Shown here one piece after another: positions 24,690 through 36,143 of a stretch of 64,000 bases of DNA; position 1 is the stretch's first letter, and every line of letters begins with the position of its first letter. A model generated the notes under the pieces. It made no database searches and was not told where the DNA came from. It was given only the letters and a program-made list of their open reading frames with translations. Source of the stretch: Buddleja alternifolia (taxonomy: Eukaryota > Streptophyta > Magnoliopsida > Lamiales > Scrophulariaceae); NCBI GenBank assembly GCA_019426215.1, contig CM033405.1:3387001-3451000 (forward strand), given 5' to 3'. Position numbers and translations under genes: made by a program.

Positions 24690-25671
24690 CTCCAACTTCC
24701 TACTTCGCTCCAAATCCTAATTCATTACACAAACGTGAGCACTAGCTCCAGAATCAAGTATCCACGAAGTGGAAAATACGATTATAGGACAATTGGTTTC
24801 TAAAATAAAAAGTTACATACCTGTAGTCTTGCCATGATTAGGACATTCTCTTCTCCAGTGACCTAGCTCACCACAGAAAAGACACCTACTCATTTCTCGT
24901 GGCACTTCTTTACGCTTCTTATTCTTTCTTTTCTTATTTTCTATTTCTCTATGAGCTTTCATAGGTGCTTCCATTTTTTCCTTTCCTTTCCCATATTTGT
25001 AGACATCCAATGGTACATTCTCAGGAATGGAAATTGTATTCCCTTTTCTTTTCATCCTTATTTGTTTTTAAGCAATTTCGAGTTTGGTTGTTAGCCCAAC
25101 TAACGAACCCTCAATATCGTTCATATCAAAGATAGTAAAAGGAATCAGGAAGCCACTGCAGTATGAGGTCAACTTGAATGTGAAGATCCATGTTGTAGTC
25201 TAAAGATTTTAACTTTTCAATCAAGGTCATCATCTTTAGTACATGATCTCCCAAATTCTCATTTTTCCTCATTCTTGTTCTGAAGATTTCTCTCGATATC
25301 AAATACCGAACGGTCCTACCGTTCTCTCCAAACATTGAGTCAAGATGGAGCATTATGTCCCTTGCATTTCCCATCTTTTCATGAGAGCTTTGCAACTCAC
25401 TGTACATTGAGCTCAACATGTATCCTCTAGCTCGATGATTATCACAGACCCAGTCCATGTAAGAAATTCGAACTCTTTCGTCCTCTAGAATTCTTGGGAC
25501 AGGAGGACGTTTGAGTTCCAACACATACTCAATCGACTCACTACTTAGGACCATACTTAAGTTTGTGAGCCATTCTAAGTAATTGGGTCCAGTCAACGTG
25601 AATCTTTTTATCAAATCAGATAAGGGTTTGGGAGACCTATTGAGAGATAAAATAACTGCAGAAAAGTACAA
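24690..25671 (-). pseudogene. Copia gag and protease remnant
   Basis: The gag N-terminal region (25126-25671) contains NYLEWLTNLSMVL, the usual UBN2-type gag opening, and DLILQWLPDSF. The zinc knuckle CLFCGELGHWRRECPNH (CX2CX4HX4C) lies in the 24813-25055 frame. The aspartic protease active site WILDSGASAHVC is readable at about 24731-24770, with DSGAS at 24741-24755, and is followed within a few residues by a stop. Gag would form the particle and the protease would mature it. Both are broken across several frames. Confidence 0.85.
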
Positions 25672-27002
25672 AGACTTATTAGATTTTTATCATAATTGTT
25701 GTTCCAAGTTTAAATCAAGGACTTTCAAAATAAACTTGGCTCCCATTATATTTTTCGAAAATGCACACTCCCACTGTGGAATTCGAAAGTCATTGTTGGA
25801 AGGCTTCATAGTGGTGATTGATTTCTTTAACTAGATTAGTAGGTTGCAAACTTTTACTGGTATGTGGTCTAATTAATCTATTAAAGTGATGTCCCACATC
25901 AACCCATCAAATGGATGATTCAATCTGTTTTTCCATTATTCATCAAATCTCAACCTTTTAACGATCTTATTGATTTATGAATAATTTAAGTTTAACCCAC
26001 TGACTATCTATTAGTCTAGCAACTGAATTTATCCTTGCAACCTTTTGTTGGTATGTGGGTGAAATTTGTTTCGATTAATGGCATTTCATAGGCTCAAAAT
26101 GACCTTTACAACCCATCGAAAAGAATTACAAATATAAAACGAGCCTAAGTTCATGAACCATGTCTCCCATCACATAACATGTCAAACATGATATATCACA
26201 TAGCACACGAAAAACATATATGTTCATTTCTAATTACATTCCAAATTTAATTATTGAATTCATATTCTCGAGGAAAATAAATTTATTTGATTCTATTAGA
26301 AAATCCAATTTAATAAACTCCAATTAATTTTATATTAAAATCCAATTTTAATAAAAAAAAATTAACATCTAAGTTTATTAAAACTAATTTTATAATAGAA
26401 AGTATCCAATTTAATATAAAGTCCAACTTTAATAAAATTAGATAACTTGAAATATTGAAATAAATAACATTATTTATTTTTGCATTAAAATCCAATTTTA
26501 ATCAAAAACTAAATAAGTAGATTTATTAGAAATATACCCGGGTTACCCACGGGTCAACCCGGGTCGGTTTGAGCGGCCCGTGTGTTAAAAAACATACGAG
26601 CGGGCTCGCTGTCAGCGTGGGCTGTTGTTGTGCGGCCCATTCGCACACGACATACCAGCTGTTGGTCAAATGGGCTCGCACGGTGAGCCCATTGCTGGGC
26701 TTGCACAAGGCAAACCCAGTCTGCTCGTGTGCCGACCCAGCAACCACCGCCACTGCGGCGGCGGGTTTTGCTGCCGGTGATCGGGATTTCCAATCCCCAT
26801 CTTTTCATAATTATTTTATCACATTAAAATTACATAAAATCTTATTTTATCAAGTTCTAACGAATAAAATAAATAAAAGTCCTCAAGAACACAAAAAACA
26901 CGAAATCCATATATTTAATCATGCATCGCGAAAAACTGTAAATTATGCATCTAATCGCATATTTACACGTAAATTACATACACCAAACCCCGCGATTTGG
27001 CT
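25672..27002 (-). other. Untranslated leader of the Copia element
   Basis: Between the primer-binding site and gag. AT-rich at 26220-26520 and notably G+C-rich at 26535-26800. Open frames in the G+C-rich part occur on both strands and have no recognised similarity. Confidence 0.6.
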
Positions 27003-27013
27003 GTGATACCACT
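27002..27013 (-). other. Primer-binding site of the Copia element
   Basis: On the minus strand the LTR end is followed by TGGTATCACAGCC, one base away from the initiator-tRNA-complementary consensus TGGTATCAGAGC. Confidence 0.8.
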
Positions 27014-27418
27014 GTTGGGAAAATTAGATAAAATGCAGCGGAAACGGGGTAGTAAAATTTTTCGAATTTTCCCATAACAAGATCAATCCTGAGGTTTTAT
27101 CACGCGTATGTATGATAAAGATATCGACACTTTACCAATTGTAGCGAAGTGGTTGGAGAATTTCTAAATTTTGACTTCTTCAAATCCTTCGCGAAATAAC
27201 CCGGTTGATTGTTTGATAATCCGAGCAGTCCAAAAGTGCTGCCTCTAAATTGTCTCATTGGAAAAAACTCGAACAGAAAAAATTCCATCTTCTTTGGCAC
27301 TAAGGCCGACGGCTAGAGGAAGTGGAGAGGGGAGGGTTTTTCTTTTTTGTGGCTCAAGTGTATAACTAATGGTATGACCTTGGTATTAACTAATGTGATA
27401 TATTTATATCACTTAAGT

Positions 27419-27838
27419 TAGGGGTGTCCAAAAAAACCGAAAATTCGGTTAACCGCCCGAACCGGACCGAAAACCGAAAATTCGGTTCAAACCGAAACCG
27501 AACCGAAAATTTCGGTTCGGTTTTCGGTTTTTTTTTTTTTGAAAATTCGGTTTTCGGTTCGGTTTCGGTTTTAGGGTTCGGTTAACCGAACCGAACCGAA
27601 AACCGAATTTTTTTTTAATCTTTTTTAATATATTTTATTACACATATTATATAATACTCTATTATATAATATATGTAATAATATATTACATTTCAGCCCC
27701 AAATCATTATCACATTTCAGCCCCTCCCTGTTCTCTTCTCTGCCCGTCTCTGTTCTCTCGTGTTTCTCTCTGCCGTCCGGTCCGCCGACTCCAGTCGCCA
27801 GCAGCTCGCCGTCGTCCGACGCCGCATTTTGAGGTAAG

Positions 27839-27869
<31 letters not shown>

Positions 27870-27922
27870 TTAGAATCTAATTGCCATTTATTTTAATGTT
27901 AAAGAATCTAATTGTTATTAAT

Positions 27923-27960
<38 letters not shown>

Positions 27961-28013
27961 TTAGAATCTAATTGCCATTTATTTTAATGTTAAAGAATCT
28001 AATTGTTATTAAT

Positions 28014-28049
<36 letters not shown>

Positions 28050-28592
28050 TTAGAGTTGCACAGTAGCAAAGGAAAAACTCACTCACTTTATTCTGCATCG
28101 CTCTGCTCAGTGTTCAGTCATATGAATATATGATATTTCCAAATGAATTCATATCAAAGAATAATGTCATGTGGGCTTGATAATTTGTATTTGGGTTAAA
28201 AGTTGAATACTAATAATCTCATGTGGGCTTGAATTCATATCATAGTTGAATAATGTCATATGGGCCTGGATAATGTCAAATGGGCCTGGATCAAGAAGAG
28301 GAAGATTGAAAATTTCGGTTATTATTTCGGTTATAACCGAATTTGTAAGAACCGAATTTCGGTTATAACCGAAAACCGATATTTTTTTCAAAAAAATGAT
28401 TTTTTTTAATTTTGAGGCAAAATTCGGTTAACCGAGAACCGAACCGAACCGAACCGAAAAAGTTCGGTTTTAACCGAACCGAACCGAACTTTTTCGGTTC
28501 GGTTTTCGGTTTGCATTTTCGGTAAACCGAATTCTCGGTTAACCGAATTTTCGGTTCGGTTTTCAACCGAACCGAACCGATGGACAGCCCTA
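27419..28592. mobile_element. Non-autonomous hAT element
   Basis: 1174 bp. The ends are TAGGGGTGTCC and, on the other strand, TAGGGCTGTCC. The flanking 8-bp duplication ACTTAAGT is at 27411-27418 and 28593-28600, and the sister LTR has it once (20507-20514). Both subterminal regions are packed with AACCGAA and TTCGGTT words, the probable transposase-binding repeats. A CT-rich, G+C-rich stretch at 27716-27832 ends GAGGTAAG, as if the 5' untranslated exon and splice donor of a lost transposase gene remained. No transposase coding is left. Confidence 0.9.
27838..28055 (+). repeat. About 90-bp tandem repeat inside the hAT element
   Basis: A (TA)n run followed by TAGTCTTTAGAATCTAATTG begins units at about 27864 and 27955, with a third partial unit at 28044. 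The two complete units are almost identical, so the expansion is recent. Confidence 0.9.
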
Positions 28593-29841
28593 ACTTAAGT
28601 TATAACCTTGAGCTCAAAAAACCCATGTTGGACGCATACTAGCTGCCCCTACACAATCATGGTGCACCTCTTGGTGCACCAATTTGAACTCGATCCAATC
28701 CTTTATTTAATTAATTAATTCAATCCAATTAAATAATAGATAGGATATTTAATTAATTTTATTTCTACAAGAAATAATATATTAATTAACGTATAAATGA
28801 ATTAACTTATTTCTTCAAATAATTAATTCTATTTAATTAATTTTAAGTATCCAATACTTAAAATATTACCACAAGAAATATACCACATTTTCTTTCGATT
28901 TTTCATTTTTAAACATGACTCTTTAGGTTCATCTATATTTGGCAATGGAAGGATTCCATTGAATGTGGGTTGAACCTAGCCAGTCAAGTGGCCCACATCG
29001 TATCCCAAGTAAGATGAAATGATTGGATCATTTTACCTTTTCTATTGTAAATACCGTGTGAATACAAACTCTTCGTTTCCTTATTCCGGTCAAGTGAGAG
29101 TCATGGTTATGTCCAACTCAGAAACTCGACTCTATGCTATATTTATAATAAGTCTGGATCAGTGAATGTTTGGCCAAAGACTTTAAGATCTAGCTTATTT
29201 ATAAATGTATAGGATAATTCCTCGTTCACTTTCAAGGGAGCGAATCCCTTCTTAGATATTAGTTAAGACTACTACTTGCCCATTAGGTTGCATTTCGAGG
29301 TCGACCCCACCAAAAGATGAAATGGATCTAACTACTCTAATGACAAACCTAATGTCACAAGCATATCTTCAACTCGATTCCTCAGGTCTAAAGTTCAAAC
29401 ACACGTATTACAATTTAATCAATTCTGTCATTGACTGTCAAAGAGTGAAAACCCATGTGACAGAATCGATGTGAGTCATGTCTGAGTGCCACTATCTTCA
29501 TCAGTGCACCTATGATATCAGTTCTTCACTACTTCCTAGTGATTGACGGACACTTCTCTCGTCAAAACTCATATCATACAAGTCTTGATGATTTTCATGC
29601 CCAATTGGGAATCCTTAACTAGCAGATCATTTTAGTACACAAGTATTGAACTTCTCTAGTGCTTTAGAGAGTTAACTCGTGTGTTCATGGACTTATAGAT
29701 GGTTACAATATATAAATGTCAATATAATAATAAACAACTAATATGCCTTTTATTAAAAGAATAAAAACAATTACAATTTACTAATGTCCTTTCTTTCTCT
29801 AATCTTCTAGTAACATTTGAGGACATTAACCAAACATGAAT

Positions 29842-30430
29842 ATGTACAATGAACAAAATAATTCACTTATTAGAGTGAAATTCCCATTCTTTTCTTTTTG
29901 CAAGAGGCATATGGAGCTAAAAAAAAATTCTGTTCACATTTTTTGGTCTCTATCGCAGCTATGTGTTAGTTGTGAACTCATAATTATGAGATATCTTTTA
30001 ATTTAAATATTTATTTTCTTATGTTCTTATTTATCTCTACTACCTTATACTAAATGAAATTCGTCATTTGATAACTAAATTTTTCATGGAATTTAAAAAT
30101 CAATGAATTAAGAAAAAAAAAGTGGACCAACAATCCAATATTTTTCTTCTTTAAATTTCTTATAATATGGAATTCACATCAATATATAAAACATGTCATA
30201 TAATTTTATTTAGAGTTTACTAATATTTTTAATTAAAACACATAGAAATTATTTATGGTAGGAAAAATGTGTGTTAATTTAGAAAATTACTTACTACCAT
30301 GTGAAAAATACATTATCATTTTCACAAAAATACTAAATAAATTATCCAATAAAAATAAATTAGATACTACCTATGAATTAATGAACAAAATAACTCATTT
30401 ATTAGAGTGGTATATACATTGAACACATTA
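29842..30430 (+). repeat. Copy C of the long repeat, continued after the Copia insertion
   Basis: Resumes exactly where copy C was interrupted: ATGTACAATGAACAAAATAA follows the TGAAT duplication and matches the inverse of 7921-7961. It extends one further tandem unit beyond what copy B retains, up to a second ATGAACAAAATAACTCATTT-type word near 30380. Confidence 0.8.
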
Positions 30431-30782
30431 ATTTTTCTTTTAATGCGGTCAAGATTAAGTGAATTTATAATTTATTATTATTAATTTATTCGCTTAATGA
30501 ACCTCACTTTTTTTCCTAGTATAATAATAATAATATTCACATAAGGATATTTCAGTCTCTACAAAAAAGTTAAGAAATGTAAATCATCTCCTAATATTCA
30601 CACTTTTATAATAGATTATTAATTAATTATTAATTATTATTATTATTATTATAGATTATAATGTGCTTCTAAGTTCTACTATTACTTTATATTTCAGCTG
30701 AAAATAGTGACAATCTACAAGTTGGGGAATGCGCCATCTGTAGTTGGTGGCACATTGGTATATAAAATTTGTTGTTTTTCTT

Positions 30783-30826
<44 letters not shown>

Positions 30827-30899
30827 ACTTTTGGTACTAAAAATCCAAAAATATTTAAATGAACTTTGTGCTCAAATGCCAAGAAACTAGGATACAGCC
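30431..30899. other. AT-rich spacer
   Basis: Contains ATT and TA microsatellites (30630-30655, 30789-30823). A 24-codon open stretch at about 30700-30772 (LKIVTIYKLGNAPSVVGGTL) looks coding-like but was not recognised. Confidence 0.4.
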
Positions 30900-31627
30900 T
30901 GTTTCGCGATGAAACAAAAATTCGTGTGAGGTGGATCTGATTGTTCATTTCAAGCTCCGTGATAATCTATATTTTAAGATTATCTTCCAACCTCTGTGTT
31001 CGACACGCTAAATGGTGGTTCAAGTCTTTAATAAAGTCTTATGCCAATTATTTCGAATGTAAAAACAAATAAATCGAACAACTTAAGTCAAGATAAAATT
31101 AACCTATCAAATACTGAAATTTGAAAAAAGGATAATTTATACCTCCATGAAAGTCTTCGATTGAATAGTACAAGTAAATATTGATATGAACACTGTCGTC
31201 TTCGATAAATCCTTGCTATCCACAGATTAATCTAAGCTATTGCTAATCCTAAATTACGCTAAGAACTACTCCTATGGCTAGAACTAGTAAAGTAAAGAAA
31301 ATGAAGATGTGTTGTTGTTGTTCTTTTTTTTCTCTCTTCTTGGCCGCCTGTATCTCGATTCTCTGAGGCGCCCACGATCATTCTCTTCAGAACCGTCTTC
31401 AACTGCCCTTAACCGCTCTTTCAAATTATCGTGCCTTTCTCCCTCATTCGCTTTATTTCTTTCCGCTTGATTTTCATTCTTTCAGCCCGTATTCTTGTAA
31501 TTTTCTTGTGTTTAATGGGCCCGTCTTGTTTACTTTGCCACCATTTTCCTTCTGTTCGATGTCTAGTAAGTGGGCTTCTTTGGGCTCAACATAATCCAAA
31601 AGCCTAAATTGTTTTATGGTGTAAACA
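30900..31627 (-). repeat. 3' LTR of the Tat-like element
   Basis: 728 bp, TG...CA ends. It differs from the other LTR by substitutions and by a missing segment of about 20 bp near 31455. Confidence 0.88.
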
Positions 31628-31934
31628 AATGCCCCCCTAATATACATGGACGTTTCGAGTTCATGTGTTTTAAAAGACACGTCTATTTATTTATTTATTT
31701 TTTATTTGTAATAAACGCGAACGCTTTGTCTTCGCGGTTTTTTTTTTGTTTTTGTTAGTTTTAAAGTACATGTCTTTTCATAAGAAGACCTTTCATACAT
31801 ATTTTCTGGCGGTTATGGAGATACGCACCCTTTTATACTTCTCCTGGGATTTCGATCATCGCCTTCCCATTTTCTGCAATAATCAATGTGTCTATTCATG
31901 GTCAGACGTTAAATCTCTGATAAATACTTCGCAG

Positions 31935-33310
31935 GTTGATTCTTAGGGTTTACAATTCTTCAATCTTTCTCCATTTCATCTTACTCGCACGAGCAGCTAT
32001 AACTCGCTTTCCATCATACCGGCCTATTCGATTTCTACTTCATCGATCCTCACATAATTCTCCATTAATGGCTGTTCCTCAACATAATTCTACCCATGAC
32101 CTTGGGTTCTTGGTCCCTCGAGCGACTCTTTTGGAATGTGAAGATGCTGCGGACTTGTTCGATATCATTAGGGCTTCCCTCACTCATTATAGTGACTTTT
32201 AGGTGGCGTCTCTCGATGGGTCCCTGAGAATCAGAGTCAATTGCTCAATCTCCTAGCTCTTGGCCCTCGATTTGAATCATCGGCTTTCGAAAGCGCCGCC
32301 CCTGGTGCTCCCAACCTTTTTGGGACATGGCCCGCCTTGGAAAGAGACAATACCCCCCTTTGTATGAATGGGGTGATTCGGAAATTCCCTTGGACCAACA
32401 TGAGCAAGTCCATCAACGGTTGGATAAGCACTGTCAACGCCTTTCCTTGGTTCTAGCGCCTTAGCCAATTTCATTTGAAGTGGGCGGCTAATCGAATTTT
32501 GGGGCTTATTCGAATAGCCTGCTACCAGATGCTCCCTTTCGAGCAGGTCATGACTGATGCTCTGGACTTATCTTAGCACCCTGCGTATAATTGCTTCGTC
32601 TTACCTCGACGGTTTCAAACTATAACCCTCGAAGACGTAGCCCTAATCACCGGGCTATCTCCTTGTGGTGCTTTTCTTCAATCTGGTGAGGTAATTAATG
32701 ATGCTCGAGCACTCCTGGTATCCTCTGCAGACTGGTTAAAGCATCATGGCAAGAGTGGTGGTGCCAATATTGCCTATTCAATATTGGTCAACCATTTCGC
32801 TCGAAATGATGATCCAGTAACCCCTTTCGAAGAGGTACTATTTCTTAATTTTATTTTTTTCTCGTTTGTTCATGAACTCCGGCTATGCCTTAAACAAGAC
32901 TTTTCTCCCTCTATCTGCCAATATCGCGGTCAATTTTGGTCTAATCGAACTGGCCCCTCTTGTATTAACACAGTTTTATTGAATGATGTTCTACCTTCAT
33001 TAAGAGATTATCGGGTCCCCTATGGCTCCTATCTTGCTGGGAATTTTTCTATTACCCAGATTTACTGAATATCAGGACTTTTCAGTCCCACGAAGAGGTA
33101 ATTCAGACGTCTCACGCCCACAAACTTGTTTCGAGTTGGGTTTGTTATGGAGAGGCAGCCATAAATCTATTAATACCTCTCGAAAAGGCTTCATATTTAT
33201 TGGCCTTGAGTACGGTGTTCAATCTACTCTACATCTTGGCGTGGTGCCCCTTTTTCTATTTTTGATTTCAAAATCCCTTTGTTCAACGCATCTTCTTCAA
33301 TTCGAAGGTT
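31935..33310 (+). pseudogene. Antisense plant-mobile-domain (PMD)-like remnant
   Basis: Plus-strand frames read from an ATG at about 32068 (MAVPQHNSTHDLGF) through several frameshifts and stops. The clearest segment, around 32480-32690, has RIACYQMLPFEQVMTDALDL then RRFQTITLEDVALITGLSPC, the TITLEDVALLxGLP pattern of the plant mobile domain (aminotransferase-like PMD family). It continues with RNDDPVTPFEEVLF and later VLPSLRDYRVPYGSYLAGNF. It lies between the gag remnant and the 3' LTR but in opposite orientation, the position where extra antisense frames are known in Tat-lineage elements. It is not functional as it stands. Confidence 0.6.
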
Positions 33311-36080
33311 AGCGATCACAGCTTCCTGCTGCATTTCCATTGCTACTGCCGCTCGAGAATATGCAACTTGATGTGCAATAGCCTTCGGATGGCTATCTTT
33401 CTTTCTCTGACCACTGTATCTCCCCAAACGAGTAAAGGGTGAGTCTCTGCCAACTGGTGCAAATCTTCCATATCCTCTTCCTCAAAAGTTCCTATTGTAA
33501 GGCATCTGATTAAGAGGCTCGGACCTCTGCCTTTAGTTCCATTCTCTATGATACGTCGGAACCCAGTCTGGGTCATTTAGGATCACCTGTAGCCTTACCA
33601 ACTCATAGTGGAGAGTATCGGCACACTGGCTACATAATACCTTCTGCATTGTTGTCAGATTATCTACCACCCTCGCCGGGGTTTGGTAAATGACCTTCCG
33701 TACTGTGGTTTTGAGTACCTTCTTATATGACTTCTCCTCATTCTTGTGGTTTTGGATGACCGATTAGATTTTTGGTTCTTTTTCCTTAGGTTTCCCGTCT
33801 TGGTCGAATTCCAAGATTCTCTTGTCAATTCCTGAAAAGAGTATCACACCCCTCTCGTATTGCTTTGCCACAAATCTCCTGAAGATCTGGCATTGGTCCG
33901 TAGTATGCATGGTGTTCATATGCCATATACACATACCTTCAAGTCCCTCATCTTTTACTTTTGGAAACGTCAGAACTCCTTCATCTATGAGCCTGTTGAA
34001 CAACCGGTTTGCCAACTTGGCTTCTTTAGGAACCTGCGATTAAGAACATTCATAACTATTAAGTTCCACAACATTTATATCGAAACTTAAAACAGGAAAA
34101 GGATCTTCATTGATATTTGTTTTTTGGGTATCGGGGAAGATGATTTCTTTCGAATCTATTTTCTCTTGTATTAAATTTCAAAACATAACACACTCACTAG
34201 TTTCGTGGAAAAAGGCATTATGCCATTTACAATATGGCTTCCCTTTTATTTCTGCTTTGGATGGGATTCAATGTTTCCTTTAAATTTAAGCTTTTTTTTG
34301 GCCAACAACCAATCAAAAATTTGTTCGGTTTTCAATACATCAAAAGTGTAATTCTTTTCTTTCTTAGTTTGTAATGAGCCTGTTGCCATGCACTCTTTCT
34401 TTTCGAGAGCTCCACATTGGTAAGGAGGCCCTTTCACAAATTCTGCGAAGTCAACTTCATAAGTCTCCTTGAATACCCACGGAGTTTCGATTTCGAAGGC
34501 ATTGAAGCCTTGGTGTTTTCTATTGCTCTCTTCCTTAAGCATATTCTCATATCTGATGGCACCTTCAGCTAAACTCCTAAAGTCGGCAAAAAGGCATGCT
34601 ATCAAATCTTAGCCTATATTCGAAAGACATATTTTGTTGTGCTAGCTGCACAAATTCAGATTCAGGTAAATGGAGGTGACATTTGACCCTAGCCTTCTTA
34701 AATCGCGAGAGCAATTCTTCGACCGATTCCCCCACATTCTGTCTAATTTTGGCAAGGTCACTCATCGAGATCCCTGGATCCGTTTGAGCGAAGTGATTTT
34801 GAAATTGGAACTGCATTTCGTCCCAACTATGTATAGAATTTGGGGATAACCTTATATACCAATTAAAGGCTGATCCCGTCAATGAATTGGGAAAAAGCCT
34901 TAGCTTAAGGAACTCTTGGTCTGCAGCCTCTCGACACTGACAAGTGAACCTAGATAGATGTTCGAGAGCTGATATATGGTCATCTCCTGAAAAGTTTCTA
35001 TCTATCCAGTCGGGATAAGGTTTTCCCGGTATCATCTTGTGATTCCTTCAAAACCCGGGTCCGTACATCCTCGCAATGATAATTTTGAGTTAATCTTGGA
35101 CGGGATCAAGAAATGGTCCTCCAACATTTCCTCCCATCTGGGCATTGGGCATGGCCTGCCCCCTACATATGGCACCTGGATATTATTCGGGAACGTGAGA
35201 ATTCCTGGATTTACCGGTATGTTAGGGAAACCATTATTTCCCATAGAAAAAGGAGCGCTCGAGGCTCCTGCATAAACTGGTCTTTGTCCTTGCCCCCCCC
35301 CCCCCCCCCATGGAATGGTGGAATGGCCCTTGGGTGTAATTTGGAGGTATAACTGTTAGTGGGGTAGCCCATCGGTACTTGCGCATAATTAACTAGTGGG
35401 GTAGTAAAGCAAGGTCTCAGAGGTTGTGTTTGAAATTGATTCGTATTAACATTTGGGAGAATGTTTGGAGGAGGACACATATTTTGAGTAAAACCTTGCT
35501 GTCCTATTACCGTTTGCCCCCCAAGCATGGATGGGTTCGAGTTCTAAAAATTGGGCTCTTTAGTATTCGAAGCTTGACCTATTTCGAACTGACTATTCCT
35601 ACTTCTGTTTTCCCTAGGGTAACCTGGTGGCGGTTCTCCTGAATTTCAGTGCCTAATCTGAGTCATTGGTTCAACTGACACTAACTGAGTTACTTTTTCC
35701 ACCAAAACATTATGTCGGTTAATTAAGGACTCGAGTTCCGTCACTACCTGACCATTTATCATACCAGAGAATGTGCCGTATGTTTGATTAAAGATCTCTC
35801 CTAATTCAGTTATCATTCGAGTGACCTCTCGGGCGAGGCTTTCTCGAGCACTTACAGCAATATCTTGTACTATTGTTGTAAATATGCGAGCAGATTCCTG
35901 AGCCAATGCCCGATATTGATCATTGAACTCTCTTCGCTGATCTTCTTGAGCACTTACCAGAGTTTGCTTCATAACCCGAACAAACTGTTTGTACATCTTA
36001 TCGGCTCTAACCTTATGTTTTGAGATAGGCTGGGTCTCCAGATCCTCACTGAGTTCATCTCTGACAGAATCTTCCGACAT
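33224..36080 (-). pseudogene. Gypsy gag-type polyprotein remnant
   Basis: The first frame after the leader (35646-36080, 144 codons) starts MSEDSVRDEL and is predicted helical or coiled. A Pro/Asn/Gln-rich segment (35211-35528) follows. The retrotransposon-gag core (34577-35035) holds HLSRFTCQCREA, LRLFPNSLTGSAFNWYIRL and SIHSWDEMQFQFQNHF, the conserved gag helix set. Downstream frames include ADFRSLAEGAIRYENMLKEE (34246-34605) and CIWHMNTMHTTDQCQIF (33764-34015), a HTTDxC motif typical of the spacer before protease. Reading is spread over several frames. No protease or polymerase follows. Confidence 0.75.
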
Positions 36081-36143
36081 TTTATATCCTTATCGTGAGT
36101 CAGTTACGCACAAATTATACTCCCACTGTGGTCGTCAAAAATT

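Larger units (their letters stand above)
20115..29836 (-). mobile_element. Copia LTR retrotransposon, full structure, decayed coding
   Basis: Both LTRs run from TGTTGGGAAAATTAGATA to a word ending AACA as written on the plus strand. The left one is 20115-21752 (1638 bp) and the right one 27013-29836 (about 1642 bp once the hAT insertion is removed). TSDs TGAAT lie at 20110-20114 and 29837-29841, and copy B has the single-copy empty site (ATTCA at 7962-7966). Coding remnants run on the minus strand in the Copia order gag, protease, integrase, reverse transcriptase, RNase H. The primer-binding site abuts the right LTR and a purine-rich tract abuts the left LTR. Frameshifts and stops throughout make it non-autonomous now. 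Confidence 0.93.
27013..29836 (-). repeat. 5' LTR of the Copia element, split by a hAT element
   Basis: LTR sequence occupies 27013-27418 and 28593-29836. The interruption is the hAT insertion plus its 8-bp duplication. Without it the length is about 1642 bp, matching the 3' LTR. Confidence 0.9.

Noticed and set aside
26526..27006. Overlapping G+C-rich frames on both strands as a gene in the Copia leader
   Set aside because: No motif, both strands open because of composition, and it lies in the untranslated leader.
20199..27300. Two similar 65-66 codon frames (20199-20396 and 27100-27300, minus) as a gene pair
   Set aside because: They are the same position of the two Copia LTRs, so similarity is expected. 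No motif supports translation.
32241..32456. Separate gene in the middle of the PMD region
   Set aside because: It is one frame of the same decayed antisense remnant. Neighbouring frames continue the same similarity.
35297..35310. Long C-runs (also 6327-6338, 56708-56718, 60757-60774) as functional motifs
   Set aside because: Homopolymers of this kind are often unstable or misread in assemblies. No associated structure is evident.
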